Program-made: the position numbers and the translations under genes | Assembly: GCA_024655885.1 (NCBI GenBank) | Contig: JANLFN010000001.1 | Span: forward strand, 392,858 to 456,857 | Source: Eubacteriales bacterium | GTDB taxonomy: Bacteria; Bacillota; Clostridia; Acetivibrionales; JANLFN01 | DNA length: 64,000 nucleotides | Reading direction: 5' to 3' | The notes under the pieces: model-generated | The model's input: the letters and a program-made list of their open reading frames with translations, nothing else | What the model was told of the DNA's origin: nothing | Database searches by the model: none | Shown here: in pieces, positions 37,353 through 46,795 of the stretch | Layout of the letters: the number at the start of each line of letters is the position of its first letter | Position numbering within the stretch: position 1 is the first letter of the stretch

Positions 37353-37970
37353 TCAGCAGCAATCGATAAAATCTCCGCCGCCGCATTCACAGCAGCAGTC
37401 GGTACACCACAGACACTGGCATACCGTGCATAGGTCAGGGCCGGTCCGGTAGCCCCTGCCGAAGGCGCTGCCTCTGTAAGCCCTGTTTGACATGCCCATA
37501 CGGTTTAAGGCATCCCTGTATTCAAAATTTACAGGATCCATGTTTACAGCGGTCTGTATATGGGAATAGGCCTCATCATACCAGCCTTTGCGCAGGAATA
37601 TCAGGCCCTTCAGATAGTACCACTGTGCCGTGCGGTCATTTGCTCCATTCAGCATTTCCTCCGCCACTCCCAGATTACCGCTGTTTACATATACCCTTAC
37701 CTGTCTGTAAAATTCATTATCTCCCTGGCCATTCCCGTTCCACTGTCCCGTCCTGCTCCCGGCGCCGTAATCCCTCCTTGGATTCCCATTTTTCATCAGA
37801 TAATCATAGGCCTCGTTCACTTCTCTGAGTTTTTCCTCGGCAAGCTCAGATAAGGGATTACTCTGGTACTGGTCCGGGTGGTATTTTTTTACCAGCTCCC
37901 TGTACGCTTTTTTTATTTCTTCCTCACTTGCTCCCTCTTTAATACCTAAAACCTCATACGGATTTTTCAA
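37353..37970 (-). CDS. J-domain protein with tetratricopeptide region and Cys-rich tail
   Basis: A 205-residue J-domain protein. The N-terminal J domain spans about residues 1-62, with [21 protein letters not shown] and the HPD tripeptide (YHPDQ) that stimulates DnaK. A Gly/Asn-rich linker follows. Residues about 88-155 look like one or two tetratricopeptide units ([36 protein letters not shown]). The last 25 residues hold nine cysteines in [20 protein letters not shown] and DFIDCC. It overlaps the DUF5685 gene upstream by four bases, so the two are coupled. Confidence 0.88.
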   Translation of the reverse strand: MKNPYEVLGIKEGASEEEIKKAYRELVKKYHPDQYQSNPLSELAEEKLREVNEAYDYLMKNGNPRRDYGAGSRTGQWNGNGQGDNEFYRQVRVYVNSGNLGVAEEMLNGANDRTAQWYYLKGLIFLRKGWYDEAYSHIQTAVNMDPVNFEYRDALNRMGMSNRAYRGSAFGRGYRTGPDLCTVCQCLWCTDCCCECGGGDFIDCC

Positions 37971-38839
37971 TTTTTTACAACCCCTATCTTTAGAATTTGC
38001 TCCGTCTTTCTTAGCATTCCCATAAAAATTATATTTTCAACGATCCCCGCATTCTTTTTAATATCCAACAATTCATAGGCTTTTCCAACTTCACTTAAAG
38101 TATAGGTCAAGACGAACTCCACCTTGTCTTTAATACGGTTTTTAAAATCATCCACATTTTCGTCCTTGTAGCAGAACTGCCGAACCAAAGAGTTATACGT
38201 TTTCTTCCTTATATCCTTTTCCACATCGTCATAGGCATCCAGGATATAAATCCATTTTCCAAGATTATACCCCATCCATTTGAGTATCCGTTCGTTTTTG
38301 CTGTCCCGGCACAGGGGCTCAAAGGCCAGGATGATTTCCATAATGCCCGCAAAGGGCTCTGCCGCCTCATCCATAGAACAGCATCCCTCTTTTTCAAGCA
38401 AGGACAGCTGCTCTAATTTACTCTCAATTATATCACATTTTTCCTTATACTTTTTTTTCAGCTTTTTGTAGGCGGGTTTCAATACCATAACAGCAGCGGC
38501 CGACAGTTTTGAATCCCCGTCATTTCTTTTATCCATCAAATTATAATACGCCAGCAGAACATTCATGTCTGAAGCATAATCAATAATTTCGTCATTTATT
38601 ATTACATTTTTTTTCTTTGCGGGATGGGCAACACACCTTTCCCTGCACACCCTCAGTTCCTTATCGTTTATGGAAGAAATGAGGAGGGCGAGAAAAGCGG
38701 AATCGTAGTTTAAAGTAAGGCGCGGAACCTGTCCGTACCTTTTCCCTATGGATTTGCATACACTGCAGTAATATGCCCTGAACAGTTCAAATTCCTTTAT
38801 TTTCAATTCCGGTTTTTCCGGCACAATATATCCAAACAC
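37967..38839 (-). CDS. DUF5685 family protein
   Basis: A roughly 290-residue helical protein beginning [20 protein letters not shown], followed by [14 protein letters not shown] with a CxxC, and [14 protein letters not shown] with further cysteines. This matches the DUF5685 family, often next to a J-domain gene in Clostridia, as here. Its biochemical role is unknown. AAGGTGAT precedes the GTG at 38839, which matches the usual family start; an ATG at 38875 would add 12 residues. The two genes likely form one translational unit. Confidence 0.8.
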   Translation of the reverse strand: MFGYIVPEKPELKIKEFELFRAYYCSVCKSIGKRYGQVPRLTLNYDSAFLALLISSINDKELRVCRERCVAHPAKKKNVIINDEIIDYASDMNVLLAYYNLMDKRNDGDSKLSAAAVMVLKPAYKKLKKKYKEKCDIIESKLEQLSLLEKEGCCSMDEAAEPFAGIMEIILAFEPLCRDSKNERILKWMGYNLGKWIYILDAYDDVEKDIRKKTYNSLVRQFCYKDENVDDFKNRIKDKVEFVLTYTLSEVGKAYELLDIKKNAGIVENIIFMGMLRKTEQILKIGVVKN

Positions 38840-38961
38840 CCTATCACCTTTTTCATTACCCCAGCCTCCATCCATCTTCCCATCTAAGCTTCAAGCGGAA
38901 TGCACGGCTTGCCGCATATAATATTAAAATCTTACCATAGGATCGTAAAAATTGAAAGATA

Positions 38962-38989
38962 TTGATTTTTAAAGCCACTGAGTTATAAT
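38962..38989 (+). promoter_or_regulatory. Sigma-A promoter of the DUF815 gene
   Basis: TTGATT (38962-38967), a 16-base spacer and TATAAT (38984-38989), about 120 bases upstream of the ATG at 39112. Confidence 0.6.
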
Positions 38990-39006
38990 ATCAATTAACC
39001 GCCGGT

Positions 39007-39035
39007 GGCGAAACTATTTAAAAAAAAGTTTCGCC
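39007..39035 (+). promoter_or_regulatory. Leader hairpin of the DUF815 gene
   Basis: GGCGAAACT (39007-39015) pairs perfectly with AGTTTCGCC (39027-39035) around an A-rich 11-base loop, just after the predicted transcription start. No U-run follows, so it may stabilise or mask the 5' end rather than terminate. Confidence 0.55.
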
Positions 39036-39111
39036 TCTCAATACCAAAACTTCACCATTATATAATTTTTTTAATGATCATCGTTTCATCACTAATAAAG
39101 GAGACTTACAT

Positions 39112-40476
39112 ATGTCCGGCAATAATAGCACGAAATACGGTTTCAGGGAAATTAACCTGGCTCTCCGTTCCATATCGGTTTTCAGAAATATCTTGAAAGA
39201 CAAGGTTGTCAATAGCTTTGCGGCACTGATCGACAGCCTCTGCAGCAGTAATCCATGTCTGTACACCATTGTAGACCGGTACGGCTCATTTTATTTTGAC
39301 CTGGTAAATCATAGCCCCATTGTATCCTTTAAGGATTACATCATAGATAAGATTCTATACGATGAAAATCCCTATACACGGACTGCGGAGAACAAGGGGC
39401 GGGACAGTATGGACAGCAGGATGCTCCAGGCCGCGTCCCAGGACCTGTTCTACCTGCAGTTGATTTCGGACGTCTCCGCTTCCCGGGTGAAAGAAGGCCT
39501 TTTAAAAAGTTCCCTGTGCGGTTTCCCGTTTGAAAGGAAGATGGTTGAAGAGCTGCCTTCATGGGATTCCGGCCCCGCGGACACGGGCGAATCCTCCAAC
39601 GGCAGTGAAAATGCCAAGGAGCTGAAGGCCGTGCTAAAGGCGAGCAGGGACTGGAGGGAATGCATTGAAGCAGTTTCAAATTATTACCGGCAGTACGGTT
39701 GCGGGCTTTTCTCACAGTACAGGGCTTTCAGCTGGGAGGGTTCCGGAAAGGAAGGAAGGATTGTGCCGATAACCGCTTACGACCCCATCAGGCTGTCCGA
39801 CCTGGTGGGATATGAAACCCAGCGGAAAGAGGTAATAAGCAACACTCTCCAATTCCTGAAAGGTTTCCGTGCAAACAACATGCTGTTGTACGGCGACAGA
39901 GGGACCGGGAAATCTTCTACCGTAAAAGCTGTGTTAAACGAGTATCATGATCTCGGCCTGCGTATCATTGAAATTCCCAAAAACCGGCTTGTTGATTTTC
40001 AGGTACTCTCCAGGCAATTGAGGGGAAGAAAACAAAAGTTTATTATTTTTGTCGATGACCTGTCCTTTGAAGACAGCGAAGAAAATTATACCGCGCTGAA
40101 ATCGGTGCTTGAAGGAGGTCTGGAGTCCAAGCCTGCAAACGTTGTTATTTATGCCACCTCCAACCGCCGTCATTTGATAAAGGAAAATTTCAGCGACAGG
40201 GCAGGTTTGCTTTCCGGGAATGGGGACGATGAAATACGGTCTGCCGATACCATGCAGGAAAAGCTCTCTCTCTCCGACCGGTTTGGAATAACCGTTGTTT
40301 TCCCTTCTCCGGACAAATCTACATACCTTGAGATCGCAGAAGGCATCGCCTCCAGGAGAGGGTTGACTATTGACAGAGAACTGCTTCATCAGCAGGCTTT
40401 AAAATGGGAGCTATGGTACAACGGACGCTCTCCCAGAACAGCGCGTCAGTTTATTGATTGGCTGGAAGGACAGTGA
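39112..40476 (+). CDS. DUF815 AAA+ ATPase
   Basis: A 454-residue protein of the DUF815 family of AAA+-like ATPases. The C-terminal half has DLVGYETQRKEVISNTLQFL, the Walker A LLYGDRGTGKSS near residue 262, Walker B FIIFVDDLSF and the sensor-like VVIYATSNRRHLIKE. The N-terminal 240 residues are helical and specific to the family, with no known motif. The function is not established. AAAGGAGA lies seven bases before the ATG. The gene is alone on the plus strand and converges with pgsA. Confidence 0.88.
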   Translation: MSGNNSTKYGFREINLALRSISVFRNILKDKVVNSFAALIDSLCSSNPCLYTIVDRYGSFYFDLVNHSPIVSFKDYIIDKILYDENPYTRTAENKGRDSMDSRMLQAASQDLFYLQLISDVSASRVKEGLLKSSLCGFPFERKMVEELPSWDSGPADTGESSNGSENAKELKAVLKASRDWRECIEAVSNYYRQYGCGLFSQYRAFSWEGSGKEGRIVPITAYDPIRLSDLVGYETQRKEVISNTLQFLKGFRANNMLLYGDRGTGKSSTVKAVLNEYHDLGLRIIEIPKNRLVDFQVLSRQLRGRKQKFIIFVDDLSFEDSEENYTALKSVLEGGLESKPANVVIYATSNRRHLIKENFSDRAGLLSGNGDDEIRSADTMQEKLSLSDRFGITVVFPSPDKSTYLEIAEGIASRRGLTIDRELLHQQALKWELWYNGRSPRTARQFIDWLEGQ

Positions 40477-40488
40477 GAATACTCCCCT

Positions 40489-41013
40489 TTACTTTTGGGA
40501 GTCGCTTCTGATTTGTCTGTAAGTAAAAGAATACATGACGAATGCGAATAAAGTGGGCAGAACGGCCACTCCCACAAGGATTCCGCTAAGGGGCTCTTTT
40601 AGGTCAAACACTATGACCGCTATGATTGCAAAATAAAAAACTACGGTTGCCAGCTTTCCGTACCAGTTTGCCGAGACTACGTGTTTTTCCTTTCTATACA
40701 GTAAAATGCTGCCCAGGCCCATAAAGGACTCCTTGGCAACCACTATGATCAAAACAAAGACCGGGATCCGGTTATGAAGGGTTAAAAGCACCAGTGCCGT
40801 TATTTGCATGAGTTTGTCCGCCACAGGGTCGGCAAGCTTCCCAAAGGAAGTCACCATGTTGTATTTTCTCGCAATATATCCGTCCATCACATCCGTAATT
40901 CCCCCCGATAGAAAGAAGACCAATGCCACCGAATAATACTCTATGTAGAGAAAATACGCAAAAAAAGGTATTAGGATAAACCTTATGGCTGTCAAAACAT
41001 TCGGTATATTCAC
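40489..41013 (-). CDS. pgsA: CDP-diacylglycerol-glycerol-3-phosphate 3-phosphatidyltransferase
   Basis: PgsA makes phosphatidylglycerol phosphate in the membrane. The CDP-alcohol phosphatidyltransferase signature reads DVMDGYIARKYNMVTSFGKL then ADPVADK (D-x2-DG-x2-AR-x8-G-x3-D-x3-D), and four or more hydrophobic segments surround it. Length 174 is typical for Firmicutes. It converges with the DUF815 gene, leaving only 12 bases between their ends. CDP-diacylglycerol comes from CdsA encoded at 20.3-21.1 kb. Confidence 0.93.
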   Translation of the reverse strand: MNIPNVLTAIRFILIPFFAYFLYIEYYSVALVFFLSGGITDVMDGYIARKYNMVTSFGKLADPVADKLMQITALVLLTLHNRIPVFVLIIVVAKESFMGLGSILLYRKEKHVVSANWYGKLATVVFYFAIIAVIVFDLKEPLSGILVGVAVLPTLFAFVMYSFTYRQIRSDSQK

Positions 41014-41104
41014 TGCTTCACCACCTGATCTGATTTTTACGTATAGTTTACCATATTTTATGTTTTATTGGCAATCAAATATGCACAACTCCAATTCCTT
41101 ACCA

Positions 41105-41542
41105 TTAAGGCTTTTGATCTTCCATGGCTCTGAGCATTAGCTGATAAACATCCGGGCAAAACTTCTTTATATTGACCGGCTTCAAATCCCTGTTTGTCCA
41201 TGCATGAGTTGTTTCTCCCCAGGTTATTAAATCAGGCTTCCCTTTAATATATACCTCATAATAAAATGTTATTCTCACAACAGTCATAGACTTTATCCAT
41301 GTTTTTACAATAATTTCATCCTCATATCTTGCCGCTCCCTTAAAAAAGCACTTTAATTCTACCAGAGGGAGCAAACAGCCTTTTTCTTCAATTTTTGAAT
41401 ACGGCATCCCCATTTTTTTTACGAAATCCGTCCTCCCGGCTTCAAACCAAACGGGATAATTTGAATGGTGAACGATCCCCATCTGATCTGTTTCCGCATA
41501 CCTTACAATAAATGATGTTTCAGAAATAAACATTTTCAGCAC
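41105..41542 (-). CDS. Acyl-CoA thioesterase, YbgC/FadM hotdog family
   Basis: A 145-residue single hotdog-fold thioesterase. The motif YAETDQMGIVHHSNYPVWFE holds the catalytic Asp of the 4-hydroxybenzoyl-CoA thioesterase type, and ELKCFFKGAARYEDEIIVKT and TTHAWTNRDLKPVNI follow the family pattern. It would hydrolyse short or branched acyl-CoA; the substrate is not readable. Start is a GTG at 41542 or the ATG nine bases inside. No close operon partner is evident, although pgsA lies downstream. Confidence 0.87.
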   Translation of the reverse strand: MLKMFISETSFIVRYAETDQMGIVHHSNYPVWFEAGRTDFVKKMGMPYSKIEEKGCLLPLVELKCFFKGAARYEDEIIVKTWIKSMTVVRITFYYEVYIKGKPDLITWGETTHAWTNRDLKPVNIKKFCPDVYQLMLRAMEDQKP

Positions 41543-41628
41543 CGTCCGTTACCCATATACAACATTAAACCCGTGTACCTGTTTTAGACACGGGAATATT
41601 TAATGTCAATATTTCTGTTGTTTTGCTG

Positions 41629-41826
41629 TCAAAAACCTTTTTCTATAATTACGCTGTGGGCTTCTTCAACCTCAGCTTCAGGAACCAACACCTCATAATA
41701 ATTGTCATTGTTTTCGTGGTTTTTGCTAATTGGTCTGATTTTTACCAGTATACCGTCCTGTGAAAGCAAATCTTGAAGCTTTGTGGCAATATCCTTGCTT
41801 TGAGCCATATATACTACAGTCCACAT
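41629..41826 (-). CDS. Small DUF2007-like protein
   Basis: A 65-residue protein starting MWTVVYMAQSKDIATKLQDL and ending EVLVPEAEVEEAHSVIIEKGF. The pattern of a short beta strand, a helix that reads as sequence-shift of 'IATKLQDLLSQDGI', and VLVPEAEVEEA resembles the DUF2007 (signal-transducing-protein-like) group; the match is from memory. AGGGG lies nine bases before the ATG at 41826. A longer in-frame start at 41856 has weaker support. Confidence 0.65.
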   Translation of the reverse strand: MWTVVYMAQSKDIATKLQDLLSQDGILVKIRPISKNHENNDNYYEVLVPEAEVEEAHSVIIEKGF

Positions 41827-41943
41827 AAAAACACGCCCCTTTTTTTTATAATGCATTCGGAAATTATAGCCTTACATGGGTATTTTCATTCCCGTGATGC
41901 ATTTCACATAGAAGCTACCTCGAAATTTACGCAAAGGCCTAGT

Positions 41944-42177
41944 TTATTCACCCGAATGTATCTCGCCATGGCGGCAAAATATTCTTGCCTTTCCTCTGAT
42001 TTTAATTGCAGAGGTATTCTCGGTAAACTGGGCCAGCAATACCTCCCCGCGGTCCAGCTTTTCAGTATGGTGAAACTTGGTATCCTTTCCTCTTGTAAGT
42101 CCGATTATATTTACGCCATTTTCCTCGGCCTTTATCGCAACATAATCACCCAAGATTTTTTCTAATTCCCAATCCAA
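41944..42177 (-). CDS. mtrB: Trp RNA-binding attenuation protein (TRAP) homologue
   Basis: TRAP forms an 11-subunit ring that binds tryptophan and then (G/U)AG repeats in trp leaders. This protein aligns closely with B. subtilis Mtr[21 protein letters not shown], then [20 protein letters not shown], and [13 protein letters not shown] preserve the tryptophan-pocket Thr/Gly/Gln/Ser positions and the RNA-contacting Lys, Lys and Arg of KFHH and KIRG. GAGGTGG lies five bases before a TTG at 42177, the preferred start, giving 77 residues; GTG at 42186 is alternative. No mtrA or trp gene is nearby. A Cys near the C-terminus (RIFCRHG) is unlike the B. subtilis protein. Confidence 0.88.
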   Translation of the reverse strand: MDWELEKILGDYVAIKAEENGVNIIGLTRGKDTKFHHTEKLDRGEVLLAQFTENTSAIKIRGKARIFCRHGEIHSGE

Positions 42178-42195
42178 ATAAACCACCTCGACATA

Positions 42196-42224
42196 ACTAT
42201 ATATTATTTAATAATAAAAATCAA
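42196..42224 (-). promoter_or_regulatory. Possible mtrB promoter
   Basis: TTGATT (42224-42219), 17 bases and TATAGT (42201-42196) on the minus strand. Transcription would begin almost at the ribosome binding site, leaving a very short leader. Confidence 0.4.
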
Positions 42225-42309
42225 TATTTTTACAACATAATATTGGCGGATAAGGCGTATATAAAGGGTACCCGGTCCTTTTCATACCGCCGCTTCATGC
42301 TATATTTCC

Positions 42310-45300
42310 TTATACCACCTTCACGTTCTCCTCGCCAAGACGGAGCTTAAGCTCGGATAAGAGGGTTTCATTTATATTGACCCTATACTGTTTGTTTCCT
42401 GTTTCGATAATATTTTTTTCCTCATCGCATAAAACCACAGGAGTAAAACCGCTGAAGTATTCCATCAACGACAGCAGTGAAAGCATAAACACCTCATCGT
42501 TGCACTTTCCCACTTTCAAGTACAGTTTGGGAGCTTTCTTACCTTCAACCGGTGCCGGGACGCCCCCCTGCGGTACGCTTTTCAACGGTCTGATCTCTTC
42601 ACATATAACTTTGGGGTTTTCTTCCTCCTTTACGCTGATTCTTCCCCTTATTAATATAATATTCTCTTCTTCAATGAATCCCGAATATTTTTCAAGTACG
42701 GCAGGAAAAACGATAACCTCCATGGTTCCGCACATATCCTCCAGAGTAACAAACGCCATTAATTTATTGCTTTTGGTAGTCTTTGTTTTTTTGCCCGTTA
42801 TTATTCCGCCCACCGTCACATACATTCCATCCTCCAATTCCTTTGACCGGCTTGCAGCGGCCTCCCCGTCTTCTCCAAAGCCTTCCGCATTCAAGTCCGA
42901 GCTCAGTAAGGTAACCTGGGAATTTATTTCATCCTCAAATTCACTTAAGGGATGTCCTGAAACATAGAGCCCCAGCATTTCCTTTTCCATTGACAAAAGG
43001 GTTTTTGCCGGATATTCTTTTATGTCCGGATATTCCTCCTCCATGTTCTCCGCCTTAATGCCGCTTTTCGAAAGTTCAAACATGGACATCTGCCCGTCCA
43101 TATTGCGCTTTTTGCTTGCCTGTATGCCGTCAATGATTTTTTCAAAGGAGGCGATGAGCTTGGACCTGTAGACCTTCATGGAATCAAAAGCCCCGCTTTT
43201 AATAAGGCTTTCAATACACCTTTTATTCAACTCTCCGCCGTCCATTCTCTGGCAAAAATCCCTGAAGTTCTTGAAAACGCCGTGTTTATTTCTCTCCTCA
43301 ATAATGGATTTTACGGCGTTTTCACCGACATTCTTTACCGCAGCCAGTCCGATCCTGATTTTTTCGTTTACAACAGTAAATCTGGCGCTGCTTTCATTGA
43401 TATCCGGAGGTAGTACTTCAATATTCATTGCCTTGCACTCATGGACATACTCAGAAACTTTTTCACTGCTTCCAAGAAAGCTGTTTAAAAGGGCTGCCAT
43501 ATACTCTGTGGGATAATAGCATTTAAGCCATGCCGTTTGATAGGCCACAACCGCATAGGCGGCAGCATGAGACTTATTGAAGGCATAGCTTGCAAAATCC
43601 ACCATCTCGTCAAAAATTTTGTTGGCGGTCTTTTCATCTACGCCGTTTCTCACTGCACCGTTGACGACGATATTTCCCTCATTGTCGGTAATACCGTAAA
43701 CAAAATTTTGCCTTTCCTGCACCATTACATTCATTTTCTTTTTTGCCATGGCCCGCCTTACCAGGTCCGCCCTTCCCATGGAGTACCCCGCGACCTCCCG
43801 TACAATCTGCATGACCTGTTCCTGGTAAACCATACAGCCATAGGTTACCTTCAAAATGTTTTCAAGGAGGGGATGGTCATATTGAGTTTGTCCAGGGTTG
43901 TTTTTATATTTTATATAGCGGGGAATCTGGTCCATGGGACCCGGACGGTAAAGGGCTACTCCCGCAATGAGGTCCTCGAAGGAAGCAGGCTGAAGTTCCT
44001 TCATAAACTGTGTCATACCGCCGCTTTCAAACTGGAATATCCCCGACGTTCTGCCTTCCCCTATGAGTTTATACACATTGGGGTCATCCATGGGCACATG
44101 GTCTATGTCAATATGTTTATTATGAATTTTTTCAATCATTTCCACGGCATCCCTTATGACCGTCAGGGTTCTAAGGCCCAAAAAGTCCATTTTAAGAAGC
44201 CCCAGCTCCTCCAGCAGGCCCATGGTGAACTGGGTGGTTATGCTGTCTTCATTTTTTTGGAGGGGGACATATTCGGTAATGGGGTCCTTGGAAATAACGA
44301 CACCAGCCGCATGGGTGGAGGCGTGCCTCGGCATTCCCTCCAAAAGTTTTGCCGTATCAATCAAAGTCCGGACCCTTTCATCCTCCTCATACCTCTTTTT
44401 CATTTCCGCATTCAGTTCCATGGCCTTTTCTATGCTCATTCCGATTTGAAGCGGTATCATCTTCGCCACCACATCCACTTCATTATAAGGCATGTCCAAG
44501 GCTCTTCCCACATCCCTGATGGCAGCCCTTGCCGCCATAGTTCCGAAGGTTATGATCTGTGCTACCCTGTCCTCTCCATATTTTTTGACCACATAATCAA
44601 TGACCTCCTGCCTTCTTTCGAAACAAAAGTCGATGTCAATATCCGGCATGCTTATTCTCTCCGGATTGAGAAAACGTTCAAAAAGCAGGTTGTATTTCAA
44701 GGGATCAATGTTTGTTATCTCAAGGCAGTAAGCTACAAGGCTCCCGGCGGCAGAACCCCTTCCCGGGCCCACCATGATGCCGTTGTCCTTTGCATATTTT
44801 ATAAAATCCCATACAATCAGGAAATAATCCACATAACCCATCTGCCGTATTACAGACAGCTCGAAGTCAAGCCTGTCCATTATGGATTTACCCGGGGCCT
44901 CCCCGTATCTTTTCTTCACTCCTCTATAGCACAATCCCTTAAGGTATTCGAAAGGGTCGGTTTCCTCAGGCAATTTGAAGGCCGGGAGGTGCAGTTTGTT
45001 AAACTCAATCTCCACATTGCACCTCTCCGCAATCTTTACCGTGTTTTCAGCCGCTTCGGGAATACTGCCGAAAAGACGGCACATTTCCTCAGGCGACTTG
45101 ACATACAGCTCCTCGGAAGAAAACCGCATCCGGTCTTCATCATTTACAGTTTTTCCCGTCTGTATGCAGAGCAGAATTTCGTGGGCCTTGGCGTCGCTCT
45201 TTCTGAGGTAATGTGCGTCATTGGTGGCAACAAGGGGTATGCCGGTTTCCCTGCTTAATTTCAGGATACCCTGGTTTACAAGGTTTTGGCCTTCAACCCC

Positions 45301-45834
45301 GTTTATCTGCATTTCAAGGTAAAAGTTACCCTGTCCAAATATCCGGTTATATTTCAATGCCGTGTTTTTCGCCTTTTCATAGTCATTTTGGAGCAGCGCA
45401 GCGGGTACATCCCCGGAAAGGCAGGCACTAAGCGCAATCAGCCCTTCGCCGTACCTTGACAGCACCTCATCGTCAATCCTGGGTTTATAATAAAAGCCTT
45501 CGGTAAAACCGATAGATACAATTTTCATAAGGTTTTTATACCCTGTATTGTCTCTTGCCAGCAGCACCAGGTGTCCCTGGTCCGAATCGATATTCGCCTG
45601 CTTGTCGAACCTGGTCCTGCGCGAGGTATATACCTCGCATCCGATGATTGGCTTTATACCGTTGCGTACGGCTTCCTTATAAAAATCAATTACCCCATAC
45701 ATAACGCCGTGGTCCGTGATGGCGATACTGCTCATCCCCATATCCGCCGTATGCCTTATGAGATCCTTAATCCGGTTTCCGCCGTCAAGCAGGCTGTATT
45801 CAGTATGAACATGCAGATGGACAAAATTATCCAT
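42310..45834 (-). CDS. dnaE: DNA polymerase III alpha subunit DnaE
   Basis: The second replicative polymerase of Firmicutes, used in lagging-strand priming extension. The PHP domain opens FVHLHVHTEYSLLDGGNRIKD and continues with AITDHGVMYG. The catalytic palm has PGRGSAAGSLVAYCLEIT, then PDIDIDFCFERRQEVIDYV and FGTMAARAAIRDVGRAL, followed by the finger and beta-binding regions and an OB fold (YVTVGGIITGKKTKTTK). No exonuclease is inserted, unlike PolC. Length about 1174. AAGGATGA precedes the ATG at 45834; an upstream in-frame ATG at 45879 is unlikely. Confidence 0.97.
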   Translation of the reverse strand: MDNFVHLHVHTEYSLLDGGNRIKDLIRHTADMGMSSIAITDHGVMYGVIDFYKEAVRNGIKPIIGCEVYTSRRTRFDKQANIDSDQGHLVLLARDNTGYKNLMKIVSIGFTEGFYYKPRIDDEVLSRYGEGLIALSACLSGDVPAALLQNDYEKAKNTALKYNRIFGQGNFYLEMQINGVEGQNLVNQGILKLSRETGIPLVATNDAHYLRKSDAKAHEILLCIQTGKTVNDEDRMRFSSEELYVKSPEEMCRLFGSIPEAAENTVKIAERCNVEIEFNKLHLPAFKLPEETDPFEYLKGLCYRGVKKRYGEAPGKSIMDRLDFELSVIRQMGYVDYFLIVWDFIKYAKDNGIMVGPGRGSAAGSLVAYCLEITNIDPLKYNLLFERFLNPERISMPDIDIDFCFERRQEVIDYVVKKYGEDRVAQIITFGTMAARAAIRDVGRALDMPYNEVDVVAKMIPLQIGMSIEKAMELNAEMKKRYEEDERVRTLIDTAKLLEGMPRHASTHAAGVVISKDPITEYVPLQKNEDSITTQFTMGLLEELGLLKMDFLGLRTLTVIRDAVEMIEKIHNKHIDIDHVPMDDPNVYKLIGEGRTSGIFQFESGGMTQFMKELQPASFEDLIAGVALYRPGPMDQIPRYIKYKNNPGQTQYDHPLLENILKVTYGCMVYQEQVMQIVREVAGYSMGRADLVRRAMAKKKMNVMVQERQNFVYGITDNEGNIVVNGAVRNGVDEKTANKIFDEMVDFASYAFNKSHAAAYAVVAYQTAWLKCYYPTEYMAALLNSFLGSSEKVSEYVHECKAMNIEVLPPDINESSARFTVVNEKIRIGLAAVKNVGENAVKSIIEERNKHGVFKNFRDFCQRMDGGELNKRCIESLIKSGAFDSMKVYRSKLIASFEKIIDGIQASKKRNMDGQMSMFELSKSGIKAENMEEEYPDIKEYPAKTLLSMEKEMLGLYVSGHPLSEFEDEINSQVTLLSSDLNAEGFGEDGEAAASRSKELEDGMYVTVGGIITGKKTKTTKSNKLMAFVTLEDMCGTMEVIVFPAVLEKYSGFIEEENIILIRGRISVKEEENPKVICEEIRPLKSVPQGGVPAPVEGKKAPKLYLKVGKCNDEVFMLSLLSLMEYFSGFTPVVLCDEEKNIIETGNKQYRVNINETLLSELKLRLGEENVKVV

Positions 45835-45917
45835 AAAATCATCCTTTTCATGCTGTAATCCTTTTTTATTATACCACATTTACTCCTATTGGATTGTACA
45901 AATATGGGCGGGATAGA

Positions 45918-45951
45918 AAAGAAGGGGGATCGTCATTAATCCGCCTTCTTT
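45918..45951 (-). terminator. Terminator after the DUF3794 gene
   Basis: AAAGAAGGGGGAT (45918-45930) and ATCCGCCTTCTTT (45939-45951) form a stem with one mismatch, and the minus-strand transcript ends in a T-rich stretch (TTTTCTATC). Confidence 0.65.
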
Positions 45952-46042
45952 CATTAACCGGAAACATGAACCTTTGTTTGAAGTAAAAGTTTTTTTGCCA
46001 GAAAACACGAGCAGATTGGTTCAGACACGCAAAAAACCAAAA

Positions 46043-46795
46043 TCAAGGACAAATATTGGGTCTTTCCGGATCAACAGTAATCTGTACCGGCCTTAATACC
46101 TTAACCTCAATTTTTACAATGACTTTCTCCTTAAGTTTCCTGTATACCGGATATTCACAGCCTTTAATATGGCACGGGTCTTTGAGTATATCAATTTCGC
46201 AGCAGTCCTCCGCTCCCGCATATTCGACCTCAACCGTATCCCCCGGCATCGCCCCCGGGACATCCATATACCCGCTGAACGGTATCCAGATAGAAACGTG
46301 CTTTAATTCACCGTATGCCACATCCAGGTCATTGCAGTTGCATTTTATCTTCCCTGTGCTCTGCAGGGTCTTGTAGTTTATATTTTTGTGAAGTTTTCCG
46401 TTAATTAATACTTTATCCTTGCATACGGACAAAACCAGTTCCTTTACCTCTTTTACTATGTCCTTTACTTCCAATGCCGGAGCTCCCGCCGGAAAGGGTA
46501 TCTCGGTTTCCAGTAAAATCTGGCAGGAGTTTTTGCCTATAACTTCCGGTACTTTAACACACTTTTTATACCTCTCGGTTTCCATGGGAAAGGTTTTCAT
46601 ATAACCCATGGGCATATAGCTCTGCGGCATGTACTTTTGCGGCATATAGTACGAAGGCATATAATACTGGGGCATATATTCTTCGGCGTTGGACATGTAA
46701 TCCTTATTTTCGGCATCATCCATATTGTCATAGTTTCCTGTTCCATACATGTCATTATTCATGTATGGCTGCATATAAGGGTAATCATTATACAT
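46043..46795 (-). CDS. DUF3794 (SPOCS) protein with Tyr-Met-Pro repeats
   Basis: A 250-residue protein. Residues 1-70 are a low-complexity Tyr/Met/Pro/Gln/Asn region with tandem YMPQ/YMPS units (YMPQYYMPSYYMPQKYMPQ). Residues from about 78 form a DUF3794 domain: KKCVKVPEVIGKNSCQILLET, LVLSVCKDKVLINGKLHKNI, and SIWIPFSGYMDVPGAMPGD. The domain is found in SipL/SpoVID-related spore coat and exosporium proteins. Paired cysteines (KCNCND, EDCCEIDI) may cross-link. No signal peptide is present, consistent with mother-cell coat assembly. Sporulation function is inferred. Confidence 0.85.
   Translation of the reverse strand: MYNDYPYMQPYMNNDMYGTGNYDNMDDAENKDYMSNAEEYMPQYYMPSYYMPQKYMPQSYMPMGYMKTFPMETERYKKCVKVPEVIGKNSCQILLETEIPFPAGAPALEVKDIVKEVKELVLSVCKDKVLINGKLHKNINYKTLQSTGKIKCNCNDLDVAYGELKHVSIWIPFSGYMDVPGAMPGDTVEVEYAGAEDCCEIDILKDPCHIKGCEYPVYRKLKEKVIVKIEVKVLRPVQITVDPERPNICP

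Noticed and set aside
43537..45258. 573-residue open frame on the plus strand
   Set aside because: It lies wholly antisense to dnaE, whose protein matches its family throughout. No ribosome binding site or family resemblance was seen.
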